A stretch of DNA of 64,000 nt from Lithobates sylvaticus (lineage: Eukaryota; Chordata; Amphibia; Anura; Ranidae), in contig CM053033.1 in NCBI GenBank assembly GCA_028564925.1, forward strand, positions 109,094,252 to 109,158,251, written 5' to 3'. Each line of letters begins with the position of its first letter. The first letter of the stretch is position 1. Position numbers and translations under genes: made by a program. The notes under the pieces were generated by a model. It was not told the origin of the DNA and did no database searches. It saw only the letters and a program-made list of their open reading frames with translations. Of the stretch, positions 22,408 through 33,814 are shown one piece after another.

Positions 22408-22800
22408 CCTCCAAGGGGAATTTATCAAATGTACAAGGCAACCAATCGGCTTCTACCTTTCATTTTCAAAGCTTAACTAAACAAGCTGAAGATGGAAGCT
22501 GATTAGTTGCCATGCACAGCTGCTTCAGATTCTGTCGATACCAGTTGTGATAACACCCCCCCCCCCCAATGGTTCTCTTTTCAACTGCTGCAAAATGACA
22601 GTTGAGGACATTCATATAGATAAAGAAGAAAATCATCCATGCATTTCTAACCTGAACAAGAATACTGGACCATCTACCATTTATAAGTTCTCCTCCTGGT
22701 GCTACAGGGCTCTCTTTATACAAAGATGGAACAAAGAAAGCATCCCAGGTATCCCTTTAAATAAACCTTGTCCTTAGGATGGCTCACAATTTTCAAGCAG
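22408..22800. repeat. short inverted dispersed repeat and intron downstream of the exon
   Basis: caaccaatcggcttctacc and ggaagctgattagttgcc are inverted relatives about 70 bases apart, the signature of a common frog MITE with a 'gcaaccaatcagc' motif. A poly-C run follows at 22555-22567. Confidence 0.45.
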
Positions 22801-23122
22801 TAACGCATTGCACATTTAAAGGGATGTACAGTACATGATGTATCTTCCATGTAACCATAGAAAACATTGTAGTCTGTTTTCTTATTTTATATTTTTGACA
22901 AAGTACTTGACACACATCAGTATCCAAAAACTGCTAAAAAGTCTTAAAATTTTAAACTAGTCCTAGACCTCTAAACTGCTCGTAGCATAGAATCCCTATA
23001 ACACATTTTCTTTCTTAGAACAAGTGTAGTATTCATAGTAGTTCGGAAATTTTAAGGGCTGGGGTCCAGGGTTGGATTGCTAACAAGGACACTATCCGCA
23101 TGGAGTTTGTATGTTTTATGTA
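22801..23122. other. intron, nothing recognised
   Basis: AT-rich single-copy-looking text. A short piece, tccgcatggagtttgtatg, near 23095 is a relic of the SINE-like repeat seen at 3518. Confidence 0.4.
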
Positions 23123-23175
23123 CAGTGTCAAGAAAAGTATGTGAACCCCTTGAAGTTAACTGGTTCAAACACAAT

Positions 23176-23360
23176 GGGGTTGATTTACTTATTGTCTTTG
23201 CACTGCAAGTTCTGATCTGAAAGGGACATGCAAGGAAAAAAAAATTTTTTTTTGCTTACACATGATTGGATAATAGAAATCAGCAGAGCTTCCCCTCATT
23301 TTAGAGATTCCCTTCAGATCTTGCAGTGCACATCCTATTTGCCTTTAGTAAATCATCCCC
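23176..23360. mobile_element. short MITE (GGGGTTGATTTACT ends)
   Basis: Left end ggggttgatttactta, right end ttagtaaatcatcccc, with ttgcactgcaag / cttgcagtgcac as further inverted words. Likely Harbinger or hAT-like; the target duplication is not clear. Confidence 0.6.
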
Positions 23361-23576
23361 TATCTGCTTAAGCTGATAACACACAAATAATTCTAATTTC
23401 ATGTGTCTTTATTGAACACACCTATTAAACATTCACTGTGCTGGAGGAAAAAGTAAGTGAACCCATGGACTAATTACTTCAACAAACGCTAAGTAGAATC
23501 AGTAGTTTAAACACCTGGAGTCCAATTAATGAAATACGTTTGGAGGAGTGGTTCAGAGCTACTTTGATTAACCAGG

Positions 23577-23647
23577 CCTTTTTCTGACATTTGTTGTTTA
23601 CAAGTAAAAATCTGTATTTTTTGCTAGAAAATTACTTGGAACACCAA

Positions 23648-23707
<60 letters not shown>

Positions 23708-24335
23708 TTTTAGCAGAGACCCTAGAGAATAAAATGTCAGTTGTTACAATATTTTATGTCACACTGTATTTGCGCAGCGGTCTTTCAAACGCTTTAAAAA
23801 ACAACCAAAAAAAAAAAACATTTTAATGAAATAAAAAAAAAACGAAACAGTAAAGTTAGCCCAATTTTTTCCTATAATGTGAAAGATGATGTTATGCCAA
23901 GTAAATAGATACCTAACATGTCATGCTTTAAAATTGCGTACACTCATGGAATGGCGACAAACTAAAGTATTTAAAAATCTCCATATGCGACGCATTCAAT
24001 TTTTTTACAGGTTACCAGTTTAAAGTTACAGAGGAGGTCCAGTGCTAGAATTATTGTTCTCTCTCTAACAATCGCGGTGATACCACAAATGTGGGGTTTG
24101 AACGCTGTTTACATATGTGGGCACGACTTACGTATGCGCTCGCTTCTGCGCTCGAGCTCAGAGGGAGGGCATGCTTTTAAAAAAAAAAAAAAAAAAAAAA
24201 TCTCTCTCATTTATTTTACTTTTTTTATTTTTACACTGTCCCTATAAAAAAAAATGTTTTTTAATCACTTTTATTCCTATTACAAGTAATGTAAACATGC
24301 TGTAATAGAAATAAGGATGACAGGTCCTCTTTATT
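23577..24335 (+). mobile_element. L-type TTAA element fragment
   Basis: Landmarks ccctagagaataaaatg, gatgatgttatgccaagt, acagaggaggtccagt and cctattacaagtaatgtaaa are in L-type order. Left end near TTAACCAGGCC; the right third and terminus are missing. A 25-unit (AT) tract lies at 23654-23702. Confidence 0.65.
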
Positions 24336-24744
24336 GAGCTTTTATCTCCAAGGGTGCACTTTCTTTTTGCTCCAGCAATGAATGTTAAATGGGTGTGTTC
24401 AATACAGACACGAGAAATTAGAATTATTTGTGTGTTATCAGATTAAGCACGTTGTGTTTGTATATTGTTGTGATAGTCTATGGCAAATTACTGAATCAAA
24501 CCAGTTCAAATGGGTGCACATACTTTTTCATGCCACTGTATCAGCATAAGGTTCTTCCCACAGTTTAAAACATGGTAGTAGCTTAATTAGATTAATTCCT
24601 AAGTGACTCTCCTATGTATGGCTTTTCTCCTTGACTATGTAGAAGCGTTACATGGTAAGCTTTTTCAGGGGAAGAGAAAGAAATGACTATTTCATTGCTC
24701 TCCTGAGCCTGCAGTTGGGATTTTTAGATCCACACACAAATACA

Positions 24745-24893
24745 TGGGCCAGCTTAGACCAGTTAACCTACCAGCATGTCCACACAGGCACAGGGAGAAC
24801 ATGCAAACTCCATTGAGGTAGTGTCTATGATTCAAACCAAGGACCCCAGGCATAAGTGCTACCCATTAAGCCACTGTACTGCCTGCAGCAAGG
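24745..24893 (+). mobile_element. SINE-like repeat, second copy
   Basis: taacctaccagcatgtcc, cacagggagaacatgcaaac and gtgctacccattaagccac are the 3' part of the block at 3518, with an internal deletion. Confidence 0.55.
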
Positions 24894-25540
24894 CTTATAA
24901 ATTATTCACCGATCAACCATAACTTTATGACCACCGACAGGTTAACCACTTCCCGACCGCCCCATGTAGATATACGTCGGCAGAATGGCACGTACAGGCA
25001 GAATCACGTACCTGTACGTGCCATTCTTCAGGCGCGTGGGGGGTCCGATCGGACCCCCCCCCTGCCGGCGGGGACGGTCGGGATCGCTTCAGGAGCGATC
25101 CGGGATGAGGGGACGGCCAGTGGTTTCTGGCCACCCCCTCGCGATCGCTCCTGGCGAATCAGATGCTTCCTCTGTCTGTGTCAATCAAAACACAGGCAGA
25201 GGAAGTGATGTCACGCTCGGTGCGCCGGTCTATGTGACCGGAACGCCGAGCTGTCAACATGTACAGGTTAGTGCACCAACAGTACACTGACACCAGTACA
25301 CATAGGCACACAAAACACCCCCCTGTCACCCCCAGATCACCCCCAGATCACCCCCTCCCCCCCCAGTCACAGTGTCACTAATTGCAGTGATCAGTTTTTT
25401 ACTGATCACTGCATTTAGTGTCAGTGTGACTGTAATAACTGTCAGTGCAGTTAGTTTTAGGTCCAAGGTAGCCCCCTACCCCCCCCTAATAAAGGTTTAA
25501 CCCCTTGATTGCCCCCCAGGTAACCCTTTCACCCCCTTTT

Positions 25541-26330
25541 GCCAGTGTCACTAAGCGATCGTTTTTCTGATCGCTGTATTAGTGTCACTGCTGTCGCTAG
25601 GTAACCATTTTTTTTTTTAGGTAACCGCCATGTTTATATAGGTTCATAAATAGGTTTATAGGTCAGGTACCCCCATATTACAACCTAAATAAAGGTTTTA
25701 ACCCCTTGATTGCCCCTAGAGTTAACCCTTTCACCAGTGATCACTGTATAACTGTCACTGGTGACGCTGGTTAGCCAGTTAGTTATTTCGTTATTTAGGT
25801 TCCCCGTCAGGTTTTTATATAGCGTCAGGTACCCCCATATATTACCTAATAAAGGTTTTAACCCCCTGATTGCCCCTAGTTAACCCTTTCACCCCCTTTT
25901 GCCAGTGTCACTAAGCGATAGTTTTTCTGATCGCTGCATTAGTGTCGCTAGGTAACCATTTTTTTTTTTTTTAGGTAACCGCCATGTTTATATAGGTTCA
26001 TAAATAGGTTTATAGGTCAGGTACCCCCATATTACAACCTAAATAAAGGTTTTAACCCCCTGATTGCCCCTAGAGTTAACCCTTTCACCAGTGATCACTG
26101 TATAACTGTCACTGGTGACGCTGGTTAGCCAGTTAGTTATTTCGTTATTTAGGTTCCCCGTCAGGTTTTTATATAGCGTCAGGTACCCCCATATATTACC
26201 TAATAAAGGTTTTAACCCCCTGATTGCCCCTAGTTAACCCTTTCACCCCCTTTTGCCAGTGTCACTAAGCGATCGTTTTTCTGATCGCTGCATTAGTGTC
26301 GCTAGGTAACCAGTTTTTTTTTTTGTATTA
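25541..26330 (+). repeat. tandem duplication, about 360-bp unit
   Basis: gccagtgtcactaagcgat recurs at 25541, 25901 and 26255, giving periods of 360 and 354. Each unit holds gtttatataggttcataaat and cctgattgcccctag. A shorter internal echo (taaaggttttaaccccttg) occurs about twice per unit. The two full units look almost identical, implying recent duplication. Confidence 0.88.
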
Positions 26331-27170
26331 CTGTTACGGGTGACGCTGGTTAGTTAGCTTGTTTTTTATACTGTCAGGGCACCCGCCATTTATTACCCAA
26401 TAACGGTTTAACCCCCTGATCGCCCGGCGGGTGATATCAATTAGGTTTTAGGGTCAAATAAGGTCTGCGTCGCCCCAGGTTAGTGCCAGTACCGCAAACA
26501 CCCACGCGCAAAGCATACACCTCCCTTAGTGGCACAGTATCTGAACAGATCAATATCTGATCTGATCAGATCTATACTAGCGTCCCAGCAGTTTAGGGTT
26601 CCAAAAAAAACAGCATTGTTAGCGGCATCAGCCCAGATACCTGCTAGCACCTGCGTTTTCCCCCTCCGCCCAGCCCAGCCCACCCAAGTGCAGTATCGAT
26701 CGATCACTGTCACTTACAAAACACTAAGCACACATAACTGCAGCGTTCGCAGAGTCAAGCCTGATCCCTGCGATCGCTAACATTTTTTTTGTGGTAGCGT
26801 TTTGATTCAGTCGCTTCAGTCAGGAGCTTTTTTACCTGTGAATCTCAAAAAAATAAAAAAAAATAAAATAGTTGTCGTTTTATTGTTCTCTCTCTCACTC
26901 TATTCTCTCTCTATTGTTGCTCTTTTTTTACTCCATTCTATTCTGCAATGTTTTATTATGTTTTATCATGTTTTATCATGCTTGCTTTTCAGGTATGTAA
27001 TTTTGTTTACTGTGTTTTAGTGTTAAGCATTTTTTTGTTTTCAGGTGCGCCATTCAGTTGCAACGCGGATTTATTTATCTTGACAGCGACAGCGTTTGCT
27101 CCCACGATACATAAAGCCGCGACTCCAACGCTGTAGGAGGTGATTTCACCACCACAGTTAAAAAAAAGAG

Positions 27171-27310
27171 CATATATGCCGAAGCATGGGGGCAGCAGGG
27201 GGGGGGAGGAGCGATTGGCTCCTAATGCCACGTACATACGGTCGAAATTCCGACCGTGTGTACACGGCATAACTTTTGCGGGAGGATGCCCCCATGCATC
27301 GGCATATATA
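27171..27310. repeat. nested imperfect palindrome
   Basis: Outer arms gcatatatgccgaagcatgg (27171-27190) and ccatgcatcggcatatat (27292-27309); inner arms acatacggtcgaaatt and ccgaccgtgtgtac (27233-27262). Such a structure would extrude or fold as a two-level hairpin. Confidence 0.75.
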
Positions 27311-27862
27311 AATGGTGCATGTATGCCCATCATTAGAAGTGGGTGGATGAAGGGAGGTATTCTAATGGTGGGCATACCCACCAATCAATCTCTTTTTTTC
27401 GTTCAGCCAAGAGGCTGCATGAAAAAAAAAAGATTACAATATATGTCCAGTATGTTGCTGGACTTTGAATGGTTATACCAGAATGATGCCTGCAGGTTTA
27501 GGTATCATCTTGGTATCATTCTTTTCAGCCAGTGATCGGCTTTCATGTAAAAGCAATTCTAGCGGGTAATTAGCCTCTAGACTGCTTTTACAAGCAGTGG
27601 GAGGGAATGTCCCCCCTCCCGGATATAAACCGCGCCATTGGGAAATTGGGAAAGCATTTTATCACACCAATCTTGGTGTGGTCAGATGCTTTGAGGGCAG
27701 AGGAAAGATCTAGGGTCTAATAGACCCCATTTTTTTCAAAAAAAGAGTACCTGTCACTGCCTATTGCTATCATAGGGGATATTTACATTCCCTGAGATAA
27801 CAATAAAAATCATAACAAAGAAAAAAAATGGAAGGAACAGTTTAAAAATAAAAAAAAAAAGC

Positions 27863-27902
<40 letters not shown>

Positions 27903-28526
27903 CACCCCTGCCCCCCCTTCTCTTGCGCAAAGGCGTACACAAGCGTTGGTCTGGCGTCATATGTAAACAGCAATTGCACCATGCATGTGAGGTATCACCG
28001 CGAAGGTCAGATCGAGGGCAGTAATTTTAGCAGTAGAGCTCCTCCGTGAATCTAATGTGGTATCATGTAAAGGCTTTTAAAGGCTTTTAAAAATGTATGT
28101 AGTTTGTCGCCACTGCGTGTTTGTGCGCAATTTTAAAGCATGTCGTGTTTGGTATCCATGTACTCGGCCTAAGATCATATTTTTTATTTCATCAAAAATT
28201 TGAGCAATATAGTGTGTTTTAGTGCATTAAAATAAAAAAAAGTGTATTTTTTCCACAAAAAATGCGTTTGAAAAATCGCTGCGCAAATACTGTGTGGAAA
28301 AAAAAAAATGCAACACCCACCATTTTAATCTGTAGGGCCTTTGCTTTAACATTATATATAGTGTTTGGGGGTTCAACGTAATTTTCTTGCAAAAAAAAAA
28401 TATGTTTTCATGTAAACAAAAAGTGTCAGAAAGGGCTTTGTCTACAAGTGGTTAGAAGAGTGGGTGACGTGTGACATAGGCTTCTAAATGTTGTGCATAA
28501 AATGCCAGGACAGTTCAAACCCCCCC

Positions 28527-29553
28527 CAAATGACCCCATTTTGGAAAGTAGACACCCCAAGCTATTTGATGAGAGCAATGTTGAGCCCATTAAATATTTT
28601 TTTTTTTTGTCCCAAGAGATTGAATAATGAAAAAAAAAAATATATATTTTTTTTACAAAAAGTTGTCACTAAATGATATATTGCTCAAACATGTCATGGG
28701 CATAAGTGGAAATACACCCCAAAATACATTCTGTTGCTTCTCCTGAGTACGGGGATACCACATGTGTGGGACTTTTTGGGAGCCTAGCTGCGTACGGAAC
28801 CCCAAAAACCAATCACCGCCTTCAGGCTTTCTAAGGGTGTAATTTTTTTATTTCACTTCTCACTGCCAATCACAGTTTCGGAGGCCATGGAATGCCCAGA
28901 TGGCATAAAACCCCCAAAATGACCCCATTTTGGAAAGTAGACACCCCAAGCTATTTGCTGAGAGGTATGGTGAGTATTTTGCAGATCTCGCTTTTTGTCA
29001 CAAAGTTTTGAAAATTGAAAAAAAAGAAAAAAAAAATGTTTTTTTCTTTACTTTCTTCATTTTCAAAAACAAATGAGAGCTGTAAAATACTCACCATGCC
29101 TCTCAACAAATAGCTTGGGGTGTCTACTTTCCAAAATGGGGTCATTTGGGGGGGTTTTGTGCTATTTTGGCATTTTATGGCCTTCGAAACGGTGATAGGT
29201 AGTGAGGAGTGAAATCAAAAATTTGCACCCTTAGAAATCCTGAAGGCGGTGCTTGGGTTTCGGGGCCCCGTACGCGGCTAGGCTCCCAAAAAGTCCCACA
29301 CATGTGGTATCCCCATACTCAGGAGAAGCAGCAAAATGTATTTTGGGGTGCAATTCCACATATAACTATGGCATGTGTGAGCAATATATCATTTAGTGAC
29401 AACTTTTTGAAAAAAAAAAAAATCTTTTTTATTTTTGTCTTTATTCAATCACTTGGGACTAAAAAAAAAAATATTCAATGGGCTCAACATGCCTCTCAGC
29501 AAATAGCTTGGGGTGTCTACTTTCCAAAATGGGGTCATTTGGGGGGGTTTTGT
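28527..29553. repeat. long inverted repeat, about 500-bp arms
   Basis: The left arm 28527-29030 is repeated in reverse complement at about 29048-29553, with a short A/T-rich loop. Matching landmarks include gataccacatgtgtgggact, tatcatttagtgacaact, caccgccttcagg and ccattttggaaagtagacac. The last word occurs near both ends of each arm (four times in all). Arms differ by scattered substitutions and small indels in the homopolymers. Confidence 0.88.
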
Positions 29554-30343
29554 ACTTCTCTGCCATTTTAGCACCTCAAGAAATGAAATAGGCAGTCATA
29601 AATTAAAAGCGGTGTAAATTCCAGAAAATGTACTCTAGTTTGTAGACGCTATAACTTTTGCGCAAACCAATAAATATACGCTTATTGGCATTTTTTTTAC
29701 TAAAGACATGTGGCTGAATACATTTTGGCCCAAATGTTTGACTAAAATTGAGTTTATTAGATTTTTTTTATAACAAAAAGTAGAAAATCTCTTTTTTTTT
29801 CAAAATTTTCGCTCTTTTTCCGTTTATATCGCAAAAAATAAAAATCACAGAGGCAATCAAATACCATCAAAAGAAAGCTCTATTTGTGGGAAGAAAAGGA
29901 CGCAAATTTCGTTTGGTTACAAAATTGCATGACTGCGCAATTACCAGTTAAAGTAGTGCAGTGCGAAATTGAAAAAAGACCTCTGGTCCTTTGGCTGCCA
30001 AATGGTCCGGGGCTGAAGTGGTTAAGTGAATAACATTGATTATCTTGTTACAATAGCATCCGAAAGTTGGTGGGATATATTAGCCAGCAAGTAAGCATGT
30101 TATCCCTTAAGTTGATGTGTTGAAAGCAGAAACAATGGGCATCCACAGTTTGCAGTGTATGGAGCTGCGTAGCCGCAGACCAGTTTGGGTGCCCATGCTG
30201 ACCCGTGTCCACAACAAAAGGGCCTACAATGGTCAAGTGAGCATCAGAACTGGACAACGGAACAATGGAAGAAGGTGGCCTAGTCTGATGAATCGCGTTT
30301 TCTTTTACATCATGCAAATGGTTGGGTGCATGTGCAGCACTTA

Positions 30344-30694
30344 CTGTATTTATTGGCGTATAAACACTCACTTTTTCACCATGAAAATCGGGTGCAAATA
30401 GCAAGGTGCGTGTTATACGCCAATACTTCAATTTTAGATGCCTTGTTGGGGACGGGGAGGGGGGCTGCATTGATGGCAATGGTGTGGCTGCTGCACTGAT
30501 GGCAATGGTGAGGCTGCATTGATGTGGACTGATGAGGCTGCACTGATGGCACTTGTGAGGCTGCAGATAGGCACTGACCCTTATATTGCTTCAAAGTTCC
30601 TTATTTCAAATTTCATTTTTTTTTCCTGAAACTTCCCTCTTCAAATGAATGTGCGTGTTATACGCCTGTGCGTGTTATACGCCGATAAATACGG
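30344..30694. mobile_element. TA-flanked MITE nested in the Tc1 copy
   Basis: Ends CTGTATTTATTGGCGTATAA and, reversed, CCGTATTTATCGGCGTATAA, with TA at 30342-30343 and 30695-30696. Excision in silico restores the Tc1 text cacttacctagggaagag. Interior: repeats of gaggctgcactgatggca. No coding frame. Confidence 0.82.
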
Positions 30695-31289
30695 TACCTA
30701 GGGAAGAGATGGCACCAGGATGCAGTATGGGAAGAAGGCAAGCTGGTGGAGGCAGTGTGATGCTTTGGGCAATGTTTTGCTGGGAAACCTTGGGCCCCTC
30801 CATTCATGTGGATGTTACTTGACACATACCACCTACCTACACATTGTTGCTGACCAAGTACACCCCTTCGTGGACACGGTATTCCCTAATGGCTATGGCT
30901 TCTTTCAGCAGGGTAATATTAGCACCCTGCTACACTGCAAAAATAGTTGAAAAATGGTTTGAGGAACACAACAAGTTTGAGCTGTTGACTTGGCCTCCAA
31001 ATTCTCCATATCTCAATCCAATCAATCATCTGGTTGTGCTGGAAAAATAACTCCAATCCATAGAGGCCCCACCTCACAACTTACAGGATAGATACCACAG
31101 CATACCTTCAAATGTTTAGTTGTGTCCATAACTTGATGGGTCAGGGCTGTATTGTCAGCAAAATGGGCTGTTTTGAAGGCAAAAGGGGGCCTACTCAATA
31201 TTAGCTGGGTGGTTATAAAGTTATGGCTGGGGCATATGTACATTATTATATAAACAATGTCTGCTTCCTTCTTATTAGTGCTATAGAAT

Positions 31290-31625
31290 GTTCAAGTCTT
31301 AAGGCTGGCGTGCATTTTGGCCGATTCATGCTGAAATAGCCAACATCCGAGCCATGGGTATTCCCATTGGCACCACCCGACTCGATACCATTTGATTCTT
31401 CCAATTACTTTGTCAAAAATGCTAGGTAAAAATTACCAGCTAACACTGCCTGCATCCAAACAGATGTAGGCACTGTGTGGACATTTTGACAGCTGCTGGA
31501 CAGCTGTTGCATTATGACAGGGCAGATTCATCCATCTGTGCTGTTTTGCATAGATGGGTGAATCTGTTCGGTTTCTCTTCTTCAGCCTGAAACTTTATAT
31601 GTATGACCAGCTTTTCTGATCCTCC
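31290..31625. repeat. probable MITE, class unknown
   Basis: Begins near cttaaggctggcgtgcat and ends near atatgtatgaccagctttt, which are weak inverted relatives. Interior gacagctgctggacagctg. Boundaries are uncertain. Confidence 0.4.
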
Positions 31626-31715
31626 TTATCTCACAGCAAATCTAACAGACTGGGCCTTTCTGATCAAAAACATTGGATGCTCTGCAGACCCTAGTGATGT
31701 GAAACCCCCTGAAGC

Positions 31716-32393
31716 CACAGACACCAGAGGTCTAGGCCACATGTTTACATCATAAGAGATCATGGAGATCTAGGCTGCCTTGGCTCTAGGCCGCATGTCT
31801 ACAACATAGGAGACTATGGAGATCTAGGCTGTTTTGGATCTAGGCCACATGTCTACAATATAGGAGACCACGGAGATCCAGGCTGCATTCAAGTTGCACT
31901 GGCTCTAATCCACATGTCTACAACATAGGAGACCACGGAAATCCAGGCTGCATTGGCTCTAGGCCACATGTGTACAACATAGGAGACCGCAGAGATCTTG
32001 GCTGCATTTGCTCTAGGCCACATGTCTACAACAAAGGAGACCGCAGAGATCTAGGCTGCATTGGCTCTAGGCCACATGTTTACAACATTAGGAGACCATG
32101 GAGACAACATAGGAGACCACAGAGATATAGGCTGCATTGGCTCTAGGCCAAATGTCTACAACATAGGAGACCATGGAGATCTAGGCTGCATTGGCTCTAA
32201 GCCACATGTTTACAACATAGGAGACCATGGAGATCTAGGCTGCATTGGCTCTAGGCCACATGTCTACAACATGGGAGACCACGGAGGTTTAGGCTGCATT
32301 GGCTCTAGGCCACTTGTCTACAACATAGGAGACCATGGAGATCTTGCCTGCATTGACTCTAGGTCACATATCTACAACAAAGGGCTTATTTAA
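31716..32393 (+). repeat. 54-bp minisatellite
   Basis: About 12 units of ctaggccacatgtctacaac, ataggagaccatggagatct, aggctgcattggct. The 54-base period is a multiple of three, so one frame (32061-32393) stays open for 110 codons of 18-residue repeats. The left units are more diverged. No start context or domain suggests a gene. Confidence 0.9.
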
Positions 32394-32485
32394 TTGAAAA
32401 GTATGTAAACACCTGTAATGCTTCTGGTAACCACACACTTCTAAGCTAAGCTGCCTAGGCTTTAGCTCATATGACAGAGCCTGGC

Positions 32486-32750
32486 AGTATGGATAAGCTC
32501 TGGCATGTTTGGATCCTAGTCCAGACCCACCTGAGTGAGCCCGCTAGTAAGCCGTCACTGTACTGGGCCAATCATCTGCAGCTATGGCATCCCCCACTTC
32601 GCAACCGCATAAGGGGTGTGCATATGTGTGGCTTCGGGGCGGCAAATACCTTGGCCACTTATGATTGGCCCAGTACAGTGATAACTTTTGGGCAGGTTCA
32701 ATCAGATGAGTCCAGACTAGGATCCGAACACTCCTGAGCTCATCCCTACT
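32486..32750. mobile_element. palindromic MITE, probably hAT-like
   Basis: Left arm tatggataagctctggcatg to tactgggccaatc, right arm gattggcccagtacagtga to gctcatccctact; inverted arms of about 85 bases with a GC-rich centre. The outer bases resemble the TAGGGATGAGCTC hAT terminus. Confidence 0.65.
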
Positions 32751-32879
32751 TGGAAATAGATGTTTTGTATTTATGGCAAGAAGAGGTACCTTTTCCACTC
32801 AAAAAAAATTGAAAAAAATTGATTGGTATTTCTGGTACACGCATATTTATTTTGTGTGAATTTTAATGTCAGATCTGCT

Positions 32880-33400
32880 ATGGCATTGTGCTGCCATCTT
32901 AGATAGAAATGCTCACTGAAGTTCTTCCTTCAAGCACTGATTTCTTATTCTGCCCGGTCCTTGAACGTCCTTCATTTCCCCTCCACTGGCAGGAGACGGT
33001 GGAGTTTGATGCCGCTTCTCCGCGGCTCTGGCACTCTTCAGCAGCAGCCAGTTTGTGGCCTCCATCGCACAGGCAGCCAGCCTGCTGCATGCTACAGAAG
33101 GCTGCGCAATTAGCTTTCTAATAGTGGCAGCTGTTGATCGGAGGACGTGTGAAGCTTGGAGCCTTCCGACCCACCACCAACTTGTAAATTACAGCTATCT
33201 GGAGTAATTAGTGCCGAAAAAACAGCTTAGCCGACTGCAGAAAGAGAGGCGGAGCAATGCTTAACCTCTTCAGTGCCACGGAGGAGGCTCCCGGGGCTCG
33301 TCTTTGCCCTTTTTGTTTTTTCTAAGCTAAGCAGAAAATCCAGGAATATAGCATTTACCTGTCCCCTGCCTTTTTATAGCTTAACCATTGGGTAGAATAA
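32880..33400. promoter_or_regulatory. candidate conserved non-coding element
   Basis: Single-copy-looking, GC-balanced text with tight clusters of homeodomain-type cores: gcaattagctttctaatag (33108-33126) and ggagtaattagtgccg (33200-33215), plus cagctgttgatcgg. Flanking DNA is repeats. No supported reading frame. Confidence 0.35.
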
Positions 33401-33677
33401 CACAGCAGAAAATGTTTTGCCTGCAGCAAGTTTTTTTGTGCGTTGTGAAAAATGAAATAGGCATCACACACTATGCAATTTTATCCTGCAGCAAATCCCA
33501 CCCTGTCAAAAGTCAGAGATTTATTATTCCCAACCACCCTGCTTATCCAGATCCTGAAACTAAGGGTGACAAATGGCCTGAAGTACAGCAGACGCTACTT
33601 CTTTAGGAGCCCACAGCATCCGCTGCCATGATCCGATGCCTAGGCTGAATAGGAGGAATTAGCCAATCACAATTCTT

Positions 33678-33814
33678 AAGGTGGTCATAGATGGATCGAA
33701 CATCAGGCGGTTGTTGTTGTTCTTGTTCGAGAGGAGTCAATCTAATCTCTGGCCAGCGCTTGCAGCCAATAACAAGTTATTGGAAAAGAAAACCGAACTG
33801 TGTATGGCCAGCTT
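33678..33814. mobile_element. short MITE (AAGGTGGTCATAGATGG ends)
   Basis: Left aaggtggtcatagatgg, right tgtatggccagctt; imperfect inverted ends around gccagcgcttgcagcc. Superfamily not resolved. Confidence 0.5.

Larger units (their letters stand above)
23123..24538. mobile_element. Tc1/mariner-like MITE with two insertions
   Basis: Ends CAGTGTCAAGAAAAGTATGT and, reversed, CAGTGGCATGAAAAAGTATG, bracketed by TA at 23121-23122 and 24539-24540. Internal inverted text gtgttatcag / ctgataacac also matches. Interrupted by a MITE (23176-23360) and an L-type fragment (about 23577-24335). No transposase. Confidence 0.72.
24946..30021 (+). mobile_element. 5.1-kb composite TTAA element inside the Tc1 copy
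   Basis: CCACTTCCCGACCGCCCC at the left and CCGGGGCTGAAGTGG at the right, between TTAA 24942-24945 and 30022-30025. It is the longest element here. In order: subterminal hairpin (24983-25026), a 360-bp tandem duplication (25541-26330), a region with ctgatctgatcagatct, a nested palindrome (27171-27310), an L-type block in reverse (27480-28460), a large hairpin (28527-29553) and a C-type right end (ctctatttgtggg, gcgcaattaccagtt). No transposase frame is visible, so it is probably a non-autonomous mosaic. Confidence 0.78.
24903..31235 (+). mobile_element. Tc1-like transposon, interrupted by two elements
   Basis: The left inverted terminal repeat (ccgatcaaccataactttat) lies at 24909-24940 and its partner (gtggttataaagttatggct) at 31209-31228. 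Removing 24946-30021 and 30344-30694 restores a Tc1 element of about 0.9 kb, with gaataacattgattatcttg directly after the 5' end. Transposase remnants are readable (TGQRNNGRRWPSLMN around 30257-30300, then WPPNSPYLNPINH near 30991-31030), but the frame is broken by stops and shifts. The Glu of the DD34E triad seems replaced, as NPIN stands where NPIE is usual. Confidence 0.8.

Noticed and set aside
24946-30021. Autonomous piggyBac or Kolobok transposase inside the 5.1-kb element
   Set aside because: No frame in the interval shows a DDD or Kolobok-type core; the longest frames are shadows of hairpin arms and poly-A/T text.
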